Shown here piece by piece: positions 1 through 6,076 of a DNA stretch of 8,454 nucleotides (its first letter is position 1; each line of letters starts with the position of its first letter). Where the stretch lies: contig CALZKX010000387.1 of assembly GCA_945788155.1 (NCBI GenBank), forward strand, positions 1 to 8,454, given 5' to 3'. Below the pieces are notes generated by a model. The model did not search any database. It saw nothing but the letters and a program-made list of their open reading frames with translations, and was not told where the DNA came from. Source of the DNA: an uncultured Flavobacteriaceae bacterium (lineage in GTDB: Bacteria; Bacteroidota; Bacteroidia; Flavobacteriales; Flavobacteriaceae). The position numbers and the translations under genes are program-made.

Positions 1-764
1 CGTTCTCCTATAGACATGGCATGCTCATAATATTGCAATGCTTTATCAAATTCATTCAATCCCAGATAATTATTTCCAACAACGTAGAGCGTAAAATCGT
101 AGTCCAAATCGTTTATACCACGCTCTTCGAAGATTGAAACGGATTTGAGTCCATACTCCAGGCCTTGCTCAAACTTTGATTTTTTCCAAAATAAATTACT
201 TAAATCACTATATGCGACAGCTTTTGCTTTGTTGTCATTAAGCTTTACTCCCAACCGTAATGCCTCCAGTGCATAATCTGCAGCCATGTCCAATTGCCCT
301 CTTCTCTCATAAACGTAACCAAGTTGTGTATTTAAAAAAGCTAAATCTTGTTCTTGTACTTTATTTATAGCATTTTGTAACACGACTTGTGCGCTATCTA
401 GTTTTTCTTGACGTAACAAAATAGACCCAAAAACAATTTGAAACCTGCCATTCCACAACGTATCTTTTTTGCTTTCTGTAAGTTTTAAGCCTTCCCTGGT
501 AAAAGCCGCAGCTTTTGTTAAATTACGTGTGTGCCAATAATAAGCAAGATCGTGCAACATAGAATATTGCAAAGAATCATTTGGAGCCAATTTATAGTTG
601 TTAGCAAGAATATCAAGGTAGGTTGCCCCAAAGTTATCGGTTTCCACAAACACTTTTTTATAAGGATTTTTGCGATTTAAATCCACTATTTGCGAAAAAA
701 TAATGCTGGTACTTAAATTAAAACAAATACAAAGAACAAGAATAATTAAACGTTGGTTTTTCAT
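1..764 (-). CDS. Exported TPR-repeat protein, N-terminal part (C-terminus off the left edge)
   Basis: This minus-strand reading frame starts at an ATG (764-762) and stays open for 254 codons to the window edge, so its C-terminus is not visible. Residues 1-24 form a signal peptide or N-terminal anchor: a basic start (MKNQR), a hydrophobic stretch, then '...IIFSQ'. From about residue 105 there are helix-turn-helix units of TPR type, at roughly 105-135, 143-171, 183-212 and 225-253; the last holds 'GNNYLGLNEFDKALQYYEHA', close to the TPR consensus. In Flavobacteria, exported TPR proteins of this form often continue into a membrane segment and then a LuxR, AraC or LytTR DNA-binding domain or a histidine kinase. 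That would suit a divergently transcribed regulator of the plus-strand genes, but the decisive part is missing. It could also be a plain TPR scaffold protein. Confidence 0.85.
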   Translation of the reverse strand, partial: MKNQRLIILVLCICFNLSTSIIFSQIVDLNRKNPYKKVFVETDNFGATYLDILANNYKLAPNDSLQYSMLHDLAYYWHTRNLTKAAAFTREGLKLTESKKDTLWNGRFQIVFGSILLRQEKLDSAQVVLQNAINKVQEQDLAFLNTQLGYVYERRGQLDMAADYALEALRLGVKLNDNKAKAVAYSDLSNLFWKKSKFEQGLEYGLKSVSIFEERGINDLDYDFTLYVVGNNYLGLNEFDKALQYYEHAMSIGE

Positions 765-962
765 TAATATCAATACGTTGTTTGGTTTTAAGCCCTTTAA
801 AGGTACAAATATTATGTTATTATTTGTTTGGTAACTAAAAGGTATGCTACGGACAGTAATTATAGCTCTTCGTCCTAAATCGCTTCCAAAATTCAACTAC
901 TTTATATTACTTAGTAGTGTTCATTTCCCTAATTACCATGTAGCCTGCAAAATTTTGAATTG
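765..962. promoter_or_regulatory. Divergent intergenic region between TPR gene and SnoaL lipoprotein gene
   Basis: This 198-bp gap must hold the promoter of the minus-strand TPR gene and probably that of the plus-strand gene run. On the minus strand, AATATTTG (813-806) is one base from the Bacteroidota -7 consensus TAnnTTTG and would give a leader of about 35 nt, but I find no TTG at the right distance upstream. No convincing -7/-33 pair is visible for the plus strand. I found no strong inverted repeat here. The call rests on gene orientation more than on motifs. Confidence 0.35.
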
Positions 963-1469
963 ATGAAATCTACACTTGTAATATTAATGGCTGTCAGTAT
1001 TAGTTTTTTTGGGTGCAATACATCGCAAAAAGAATTACAGGAAACCAATAATATAAACAGCCTAAACAAGTATATGGATTTGTGTTGGAATTCGCGAGAG
1101 GGAATAGAATTTGATAGTATAGCCACAAATGATTTTTACAGGGTTGTTAATGGTATTAATGTAGTTTCCAACAGCAATGAAATGGAAGCGCATATAAATG
1201 TGTACAAAACGGCTTTTCCCGATTTAAAAGTTACAATTAATAAAACCATAACCTCTCTTGATACAATATGTGTACAATGGAATATAACTGGTAGTAACAC
1301 TGGGATTTATGGAGAAACCAAAGCTACAGGAAAAAAAATAAAAATAAGTGGCAGCTCGATATTATACTTTACTAAAACCAGTAAATTAAAGGGAGAGATC
1401 ACACACTATAACGAGTTGGATTTATTACAGCAATTAGGTTATACCTTAATTGCTCCAATTGTAGAATAA
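963..1469 (+). CDS. SnoaL-like (ester cyclase/NTF2-fold) lipoprotein
   Basis: A 168-residue lipoprotein. Residues 1-17 are a signal peptide and Cys18 (FFGC) is the likely lipidated residue. The lipobox is loose, with Phe at -3, as is often seen in Bacteroidota. The mature part fits the SnoaL-like polyketide cyclase family of the NTF2 fold: 'FPDLKVTI' in mid-protein, then 'SNTGIYGETKATGKKIKISG', then 'LLQQLGY' near the end. It resembles the first domain of the lipoprotein at 4673-5545. Where that protein and many ester cyclases have Asp nine residues before the Gly of QQLG, this one has Asn, so it may bind a ligand without catalysis. The ATG at 963 is preferred over an in-frame TTG three bases upstream, because it gives a normal MKSTL signal peptide. 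It is the first gene of the plus-strand run, and 40 bp separate it from the next. Its substrate is unknown. Confidence 0.85.
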   Translation: MKSTLVILMAVSISFFGCNTSQKELQETNNINSLNKYMDLCWNSREGIEFDSIATNDFYRVVNGINVVSNSNEMEAHINVYKTAFPDLKVTINKTITSLDTICVQWNITGSNTGIYGETKATGKKIKISGSSILYFTKTSKLKGEITHYNELDLLQQLGYTLIAPIVE

Positions 1470-1509
1470 AGCTATTAATCAATAATTATTAACCATTAAA
1501 ACAAACATT

Positions 1510-2265
1510 ATGAAAACTTTAAAATCAACCATCGTGTTGGCAATTATGATATTGCTGGCACCAATGCACTCTAATGCCCAAGACATGTACTACGTACACC
1601 AAGATGTTGTTAAACCTTCGAAAGTAGTAGAATATGAAGGCACTCTTCAAGAAATAATGGCTCTTGCAAAAAAGCATAACCTGCAAGGTACAAGGTTTAT
1701 AACACTGGTAAGCAATAATTCTAATTATTCGTATGTAATGCCTTTGGCTAATATGGCTGCATTGGATGAACCATCGTTCCCAGCCAAATTAGCTGAAAAA
1801 GCTGGTAAAGATGTTGTAAAAAATCTTTTTGACAGATTGGACAAATGTTACGACATCGAAATGAATTACACACTTATTTTGGATAGAGATCTAACATATA
1901 TGCCAAACGGTTTTACACAAACACCTGCAGGGGAAAACTACCGCAATAACCATTTATTCCATATAAAACCAGGTAATCGCACTGTTGTGAAAGAAAAAAT
2001 GAAAGCTGTAAAAGATTTATTTGAAAGCAAAGGCTCCAAATTGTATTACAGGGTTTACAAAAGTGGCTTTGGCACACCAAACGAATATTACATGGTAGCA
2101 GTTGCAGCCAAAGATATCACAGATATGGAACTCAAAGGAAAAGCAAATGCAGCTTTATTGGGTGATGCATTACAAGAAGCGTTAAACGAACTCTATTTTA
2201 GCTCATTACGATACGAGAAGTTAGAAGGCAATATTCGTCCAGACATTTCTTATTCACCAAACTAA
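1510..2265 (+). CDS. Exported protein of unknown function with two similar alpha/beta halves
   Basis: A 251-residue protein with a clear signal peptide (residues 1-23, cleavage likely A23|Q24 in 'SNAQD'). I do not recognise a named family. The mature part seems to hold two units of the same order. One is a strand around 'MYYVHQDVVKP' (26-36), a helix at about 38-55 and a strand pair at about 59-78. The other is a strand around 'NHLFHIKPGN' (147-156), a helix at about 158-174 and a strand pair at about 178-200. This strand-helix-strand-strand pattern recalls a duplicated dimeric alpha/beta-barrel (ABM/NIPSNAP-like) fold, which is inference from the sequence pattern only. It is soluble and probably periplasmic. 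A perfect palindrome lies just after its stop, before the DUF2306 gene, so expression may drop beyond this gene. Confidence 0.8.
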   Translation: MKTLKSTIVLAIMILLAPMHSNAQDMYYVHQDVVKPSKVVEYEGTLQEIMALAKKHNLQGTRFITLVSNNSNYSYVMPLANMAALDEPSFPAKLAEKAGKDVVKNLFDRLDKCYDIEMNYTLILDRDLTYMPNGFTQTPAGENYRNNHLFHIKPGNRTVVKEKMKAVKDLFESKGSKLYYRVYKSGFGTPNEYYMVAVAAKDITDMELKGKANAALLGDALQEALNELYFSSLRYEKLEGNIRPDISYSPN

Positions 2266-2281
2266 TAACCAACCAAATACC

Positions 2282-2316
2282 AAACCTCACAGAGTTTTTA
2301 AAACTCTGTGAGGTTT
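2282..2316. repeat. Perfect palindrome, 17-bp arms, 1-nt centre
   Basis: The left arm AAACCTCACAGAGTTTT (2282-2298) and the right arm AAAACTCTGTGAGGTTT (2300-2316) are exact reverse complements around T2299. As RNA this makes a long hairpin 17 nt after a stop codon and 18 nt before the next ATG. It is not followed by a T-run on the plus strand, although the arms hold internal T5/A4 tracts. It could act as a terminator, an mRNA-stabilising hairpin or a member of a dispersed intergenic palindrome family. The symmetry is seen directly; the role is inferred. Confidence 0.85.
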
Positions 2317-2334
2317 AAATTAAAGTTATACATT

Positions 2335-2964
2335 ATGAGAAACACTGAAATAAAAAGAAGTAATAAATTAAGTAAAAGTATAATCTCAACTTTGGCTATA
2401 CTCACCATTTTATTAATGTTATATTATGTAGTAATGCGTGCATTTCCTATGCTTCAACCGACCGAAGAGGTGTATGGAAGCTATTTCTTCCCAAGAGCTG
2501 CGTGGTTATTTCCACATATACTTTTAGGCATTGTAGCAATACTAATTGGTCCTGTTCAATTTATTAAAAAATTTAGAACTAAATATCTAAAGCTTCATAG
2601 GAACCTTGGAAAAATTTATATAATAAGTGTGGTAATATCAGGCGTTTTAGGTATGTATTTAGCGGCCACTTCCAATGTAAATATAACCTATGCTGCTGGA
2701 TTGTTTTTTCTAGGAGTTACATGGGCAGGTACTGCAATAATGGCGTTTATCTCAATTAAGAAGAAAAAAATTGAGCTTCATAAAGAATGGATGATTAGAA
2801 GCTATGTTATAACATTTGCCTTTGTCACATTTAGGGTTATTGAAGATGTATTAAAAGTCACTACAGAATACTCAAATGTTGACGTTTTGACTTTAATGGC
2901 ATGGACCTCTTGGGCAATCCCTTTATTTATAGCTGATCTTTTTATACAAGGAAAAAAATTATAA
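2335..2964 (+). CDS. DUF2306-type multi-pass membrane protein
   Basis: A 209-residue inner-membrane protein with about six hydrophobic segments (roughly 16-37, 57-77, 92-112, 118-141, 153-172, 185-205). It matches the DUF2306 pattern: a His at the start of the second segment (H61 in 'FPHILLG'), 'LHRNLGKIYI' (H88) entering the third, and 'LHKEWMIRSY' (H149, W152, R155) entering the fifth, with another Arg (R167) following. The conserved membrane-facing histidines suggest a metal- or cofactor-linked role, but the family has no settled function that I know of. The ATG at 2335 is chosen. An in-frame GTG at 2308 would add nine residues but lies inside the palindrome, so it is an unlikely start. 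The gap to the cupin gene is 32 bp. Confidence 0.85.
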   Translation: MRNTEIKRSNKLSKSIISTLAILTILLMLYYVVMRAFPMLQPTEEVYGSYFFPRAAWLFPHILLGIVAILIGPVQFIKKFRTKYLKLHRNLGKIYIISVVISGVLGMYLAATSNVNITYAAGLFFLGVTWAGTAIMAFISIKKKKIELHKEWMIRSYVITFAFVTFRVIEDVLKVTTEYSNVDVLTLMAWTSWAIPLFIADLFIQGKKL

Positions 2965-2996
2965 AATTAAATAGTAACCATAATAAAAATAATAAG

Positions 2997-3404
2997 ATGA
3001 AAAAATCAATTCAAAAATCAGTAATCGCTTTAATCACTGTGGTGGTAATGGCTTTAATGCTTCCTACAAATGCAATAGCACAAGATGCCACAAAAGTAGA
3101 TTCTAAACACTATAGTGTAGAATTTGAAAACGACGAAATTAGAGTTCTTAAAATTAAGTATGAACCTGGAGAAACTTCAGTCATGCATTATCATCCCAGA
3201 GGTTATGTCTTTTTTGTAACAGATTATGAAATCTCTTTTAAAATTCCCAATGGTGAAGTTATAGAGGCTTCCGGAAAAGCTGGTCAATCTATGTGGTCTG
3301 ATGCTGGACAACATCTGCCAACAAATATTGGTAAAAACCCCTTAGAAGTATTACAGGTAGAATTTAAAACAAAACCTATGAAAAGCAAAAAGAAACATAA
3401 ATAA
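2997..3404 (+). CDS. Periplasmic small cupin-domain protein
   Basis: A 135-residue protein with a signal peptide (cleavage likely A28|Q29 in 'AIAQD') and one cupin beta-barrel. The first cupin motif is seen as G58-x5-H64-x-H66 in 'PGETSVMHYHPRGYVFF'. The usual Glu three to four residues after the second His is absent (Tyr/Val here). The second motif is seen as 'AGQHLPTN', with H106 and N110. Three His metal ligands therefore remain, which can still bind a metal in some cupins. The C-terminus is Lys-rich (KPMKSKKKHK). Small exported cupins of this type lack an assigned reaction; isomerase, dioxygenase or sensor roles are possible. Only 7 bp separate it from the following NTF2-like lipoprotein gene, so the two are probably co-translated. 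Confidence 0.88.
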   Translation: MKKSIQKSVIALITVVVMALMLPTNAIAQDATKVDSKHYSVEFENDEIRVLKIKYEPGETSVMHYHPRGYVFFVTDYEISFKIPNGEVIEASGKAGQSMWSDAGQHLPTNIGKNPLEVLQVEFKTKPMKSKKKHK

Positions 3405-3411
3405 TAAAACG

Positions 3412-3942
3412 ATGAAAACTTTAAAAAATATAATTTTACTAGGCTTAACTGTAATCTTATTTACAGCATGCCAAAACAAACCAGAACGTTTTACTACGTC
3501 TTCTACCGAAATTGATGAGGTAAAAGCATTAATTAAAGATTACCACGATGGTAACTGGGAAGCATGGAAAACCCATTATGCAGATACTGCAAAAATTTAC
3601 CATAATACTTGGAAAAAAACAGCCACTCTCGATGAAACCATTGTCAATTTAAAAGGCTTTATTGCCAATACATCCAGTTATGGGTTTGGTGAAAGTGAGG
3701 ACAATATATTTTATGAAAAGATTATTAATGATCAAGGACAAACTTGGGTCTATTTCTGGGGAAACTGGAAAGGCACTTTAGCAGCTAATACTATGGAATT
3801 AGAAATCCCTGTACATCTAGCTTTACAAATGGTAGATGGTAAAATAGTAACAGAATTTGGGTTTTACAATATTGATGAGTTTACTGCTGCACTTCAGGAA
3901 ATAGAAGCTGCAAAAATGGTAAATGAAGTTGCTACAGAATAA
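3412..3942 (+). CDS. NTF2-like (SnoaL-like) lipoprotein
   Basis: A 176-residue lipoprotein with a signal peptide and lipobox FTAC (lipidated Cys20). The mature chain starts with a linker and then shows an NTF2-like order: an N-terminal helix with 'VKALIKDYHDGNWEAWKTHYADTAKIYHN', a middle strand 'WVYFWGNWKGT', and a closing strand pair around 'LALQMVDGKIVTEFGFYN'. This is the SnoaL-like/NTF2 family rather than the ester-cyclase subgroup, since the 'FPD', 'PTGK' and 'QQLG' marks of the other lipoproteins here are missing. Its first 15 coding bases are identical to those of the gene at 1510, which probably only reflects similar signal peptides. It follows the cupin gene by 7 bp and is followed by a 188-bp structured gap, so it may close a transcription unit or subunit of the locus. 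Confidence 0.82.
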   Translation: MKTLKNIILLGLTVILFTACQNKPERFTTSSTEIDEVKALIKDYHDGNWEAWKTHYADTAKIYHNTWKKTATLDETIVNLKGFIANTSSYGFGESEDNIFYEKIINDQGQTWVYFWGNWKGTLAANTMELEIPVHLALQMVDGKIVTEFGFYNIDEFTAALQEIEAAKMVNEVATE

Positions 3943-3956
3943 AGCAATTTAACAAT

Positions 3957-4095
3957 AACAGATAGTTTTGGTGAATTAGTTTTTAGTCTGAAAACCATAA
4001 AACTGTTTTCAAAAAAAATGTGGAGTTAGTGTTTTAATAGCTGTTATTTTCTTTTTAAGGAAATATAGCATTAAAAGTTTGCCAGACTATCTGTT
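3957..4095. repeat. Intergenic element with paired ends (possible MITE or structured RNA)
   Basis: AACAGATAGT (3957-3966) is an exact reverse complement of ACTATCTGTT (4086-4095), 139 bp end to end. In RNA the pairing can go on inward to 3977/4076 with one bulged U (3969) and several G-U pairs, giving about 20 pairs. Inside lies a smaller hairpin, GAAAAC (3990-3995) with GTTTTC (4005-4010), followed by A8. No ORF of note is present and I see no clear target-site duplication. It may be a miniature element, an attenuator or an mRNA-processing site. Confidence 0.45.
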
Positions 4096-4130
4096 TTCTA
4101 CTTAATAAATGTATAAAAAATGTAACGAAC

Positions 4131-4625
4131 ATGAAACACCTTATAAAATGTTTATTGCTGTTCACTATAATTTTAATGAGTTGTAAAAAACAAGAAAAAA
4201 ATGAATTGGCAATGCAAAAAGAAGCTTACAAAACAACCATGCAACATTTGATTGAAGACGTCTGGAACAATCAGAATTTAGAAATAATCCCAGAAGTTTT
4301 TACAGAAGATATCGAAATGCATTTGGGCGGACTTGATTTTAATTTAAAAGGCCATTCTGCCATTAAAAAGGAATACATTCAACCCACTTTTGATGCATTT
4401 CCCGATATTAAACACGGTTATGATATGTTCCTTATTGATGATGAAAAGATTGCTATGTCCTTTTATGGAGAAGGCACTCATAAAAAGGCGTATGATGGCA
4501 TTCCAGCTACAAACAAAGTACTAAAATACAGAGGTATGGCTTTATTCAGAATGGAAGACAACCGAATAGCCGAAGTTTGGACACACTCCAATTGGGCAAC
4601 TAAATTTAATGAACTAACTCAGTAA
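4131..4625 (+). CDS. SnoaL-like (ester cyclase-related) lipoprotein
   Basis: A 164-residue lipoprotein with signal peptide and lipobox LMSC (lipidated Cys18), followed by a charged linker (KKQEKNE). The mature domain fits the SnoaL-like polyketide cyclase group: 'LIEDVWNNQNLEIIPEVFTEDIEMH' at the start, 'FDAFPDIKHGYD' in the middle, then 'GIPATNKVLKYRGMALFRMEDNRIAEVWTHSNW'. The usual closing 'D-x-x-x-l-x-QLG' is replaced by 'SNWATKFNEL', so the Asp seen in the 4673-5545 protein is not kept. This argues for a changed or non-catalytic role. The gene begins after the structured 188-bp gap and is 47 bp from the next lipoprotein gene. Confidence 0.85.
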   Translation: MKHLIKCLLLFTIILMSCKKQEKNELAMQKEAYKTTMQHLIEDVWNNQNLEIIPEVFTEDIEMHLGGLDFNLKGHSAIKKEYIQPTFDAFPDIKHGYDMFLIDDEKIAMSFYGEGTHKKAYDGIPATNKVLKYRGMALFRMEDNRIAEVWTHSNWATKFNELTQ

Positions 4626-4672
4626 AATATGGATACATAATATTTACTAACAATACTAAAGATAAAACTATA

Positions 4673-5545
4673 ATGAAAACAACAATTTTAACACTATTCA
4701 CTGCTATACTATTATTTTCATCTTGTACAAATGGCAAAGTCGATACAAACATAAAAATGTACTCAAATGTATGGGATGAAATTATTAATAACGGAAACTT
4801 GGATTATTTCAACGAAGACAATTTCGATACCAATATTACTCTCATTATGAGCCCTGAAAATATTGTAGGTATTGAAGCAGCCAAAGATTTTTATGCCAAT
4901 TATATAACAGGATTTTCAAATGTTGAATTCACAATAGTAGATATCTTTGGTCAAAATGATAAGCTCGTAAAATACTGGAATTTTAAAGGTACTAATACTG
5001 GAGAATTTTTTGGTATGCCTCCTACAGGTAACAAAGTAGATATCGATGGTGTTACGCTTGTTAAAATGAAAAATGGTAAAATTGCCCAAGAACAAGATTT
5101 TATGGACAATATGGCGTTTATGCAGCAATTGGGCATTGCCTCTTCTCCAGAAAATATGACAATCATTCAAAAACTCTATGACGATTTTGCCAAAGGCGAT
5201 ATGGAAGCCGTTGGTGCTGCACTGGATGCCAATATTGAATGGAACGAAGCCGAAAATTTCCCCTATGCCGATGGCAATCCATATATAGGTTTTGATGCCA
5301 TATTAAATGGGGTTTTTGCACGTATTGGTGCCGAATGGGAATATTGGAACCTTGTTGATTTAAACTATCACGACATGGCAAATAACCAAGTTCTTGTAAC
5401 AGGCCGTTACCAAGGCAAATACAAAAAAAATAGTGCTGTCATCAATTTACAAATGGCACATCTCTGGAATTTAAAGGATGGAAAGGTGACTAAGTTCCAA
5501 CAATTTGCAGATACCAAAGGAATAGATGAAGCAATAAGAAAATAA
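4673..5545 (+). CDS. Two-domain SnoaL/NTF2-like lipoprotein
   Basis: A 290-residue lipoprotein (lipobox FSSC, Cys18) that holds two NTF2-fold domains in one chain, about twice the usual length. Domain 1 (about 27-155) is a SnoaL-like ester-cyclase domain with 'GTNTGEFFGMPPTGNKVDIDG', 'KMKNGKIAQEQDF' and 'MDNMAFMQQLG'. It keeps the Asp (D145) that the single-domain lipoproteins here lack. Domain 2 (about 161-285) is a different SnoaL-like/NTF2 subgroup, with 'IIQKLYDDFAKGDMEAVGAAL', 'GFDAILNGVFARIG' and 'LWNLKDGKVTKFQQFADT'. The join falls near 'IASSPENMTII'. G+C rises after the join: three 60-base lines between 5101 and 5280 count 42, 43 and 50%, against 28-33% in lines between 4861 and 5100. 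This suggests the second domain has its own history. The substrate is unknown. It is probably an envelope enzyme or binding protein. Confidence 0.88.
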   Translation: MKTTILTLFTAILLFSSCTNGKVDTNIKMYSNVWDEIINNGNLDYFNEDNFDTNITLIMSPENIVGIEAAKDFYANYITGFSNVEFTIVDIFGQNDKLVKYWNFKGTNTGEFFGMPPTGNKVDIDGVTLVKMKNGKIAQEQDFMDNMAFMQQLGIASSPENMTIIQKLYDDFAKGDMEAVGAALDANIEWNEAENFPYADGNPYIGFDAILNGVFARIGAEWEYWNLVDLNYHDMANNQVLVTGRYQGKYKKNSAVINLQMAHLWNLKDGKVTKFQQFADTKGIDEAIRK

Positions 5546-5559
5546 AATCAATTTCCGTT

Positions 5560-6069
5560 ATGTATCCCGAATTTGATTTATTAAAAAGTTTATCGGCAAT
5601 AGCAGGTATATTTATTGGTTTTGGCGCCTTAATAACCGTAAGTGCACCTAACAATAGTATCATCCTTGGAATGCTAAGGGATATTGTAAGTGTTGGCTTG
5701 CTCACTTTAGTTGGAAGCCTAATTCCTGTGCTGTTGGGTCGTTATGGTATAGAAACTAATTTGCTTTGGCGTTGGTCCAGTGGTGTCTTTTTTACACTCA
5801 TCTGGTTTTCACTTTTGCATCCTGCAGCAAGGCAAGTATTTAAGGCACAATTTAAATTAAAACTTAAAGCTGCATTGTTCTTTTGGACTGTTGTAGAAAT
5901 CCCAATTCAATTACCCTTAATACTTACCGTTTTTGGAGTATATCCTAATTTGCATCCAGCTTTTTACACTACCGCAATTATACTAAATTTAGTACAAGGA
6001 GGTATTCTATTAGTTCAAATAGTGTATGCAGCAAAATCTAAAAACAATAATTACATCAATAATAACTAA
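5560..6069 (+). CDS. Small multi-pass membrane protein of unknown function
   Basis: A 169-residue hydrophobic protein with four or five predicted membrane segments (about 10-30, 35-60, 70-88, 104-126, 133-157). It opens with 'MYPEFDLLKSLSAIAGIFIGFGALITV', a start seen in a group of uncharacterised membrane proteins. No catalytic motif is visible. The tail is polar and Asn/Lys-rich (SKNNNYINNN). The ATG lies 14 bp after the two-domain lipoprotein gene, and the stop lies 7 bp before the fatty acid hydroxylase-like gene. It is therefore almost surely co-transcribed with both and may serve as a membrane partner for the hydroxylase; that pairing is inference from spacing only. Confidence 0.82.
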   Translation: MYPEFDLLKSLSAIAGIFIGFGALITVSAPNNSIILGMLRDIVSVGLLTLVGSLIPVLLGRYGIETNLLWRWSSGVFFTLIWFSLLHPAARQVFKAQFKLKLKAALFFWTVVEIPIQLPLILTVFGVYPNLHPAFYTTAIILNLVQGGILLVQIVYAAKSKNNNYINNN

Positions 6070-6076
6070 CAAAAAC

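Noticed and set aside
960..962. TTG start giving one extra residue for the first SnoaL lipoprotein
   Set aside because: The ATG at 963 follows at once and gives a standard signal peptide; nothing favours TTG.
929..1126. Minus-strand 65-codon frame over the first lipoprotein gene
   Set aside because: Antisense to a recognisable lipoprotein, no family features of its own.
2308..2334. GTG start giving nine extra residues for the DUF2306 protein
   Set aside because: The start lies inside the palindrome and the added residues do not fit the family; ATG at 2335 is normal.
1510..3426. Fifteen identical bases at the starts of the genes at 1510 and 3412
   Set aside because: Both encode MKTLK signal-peptide starts in AT-rich DNA; the proteins then diverge fully, so chance or convergence is enough.
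3990..4018. Hairpin followed by A8, read as a minus-strand element with a T-run
   Set aside because: No minus-strand gene lies nearby to be terminated, and the T-run would precede the hairpin on that strand.
4916..5381. Minus-strand open frames inside the two-domain lipoprotein gene
   Set aside because: They show no family features or start context and lie antisense to a clearly coding frame; treated as shadows.
5490..5705. Minus-strand 71-codon frame across the start of the small membrane protein gene
   Set aside because: Antisense to well-supported coding sequence, with no recognisable domain.
6026..6076. Upstream in-frame ATG for the fatty acid hydroxylase-family protein
   Set aside because: It would overlap the preceding gene by 44 bp and add a 17-residue polar stretch; ATG at 6077 gives the expected N-terminus and a 7-bp gap.
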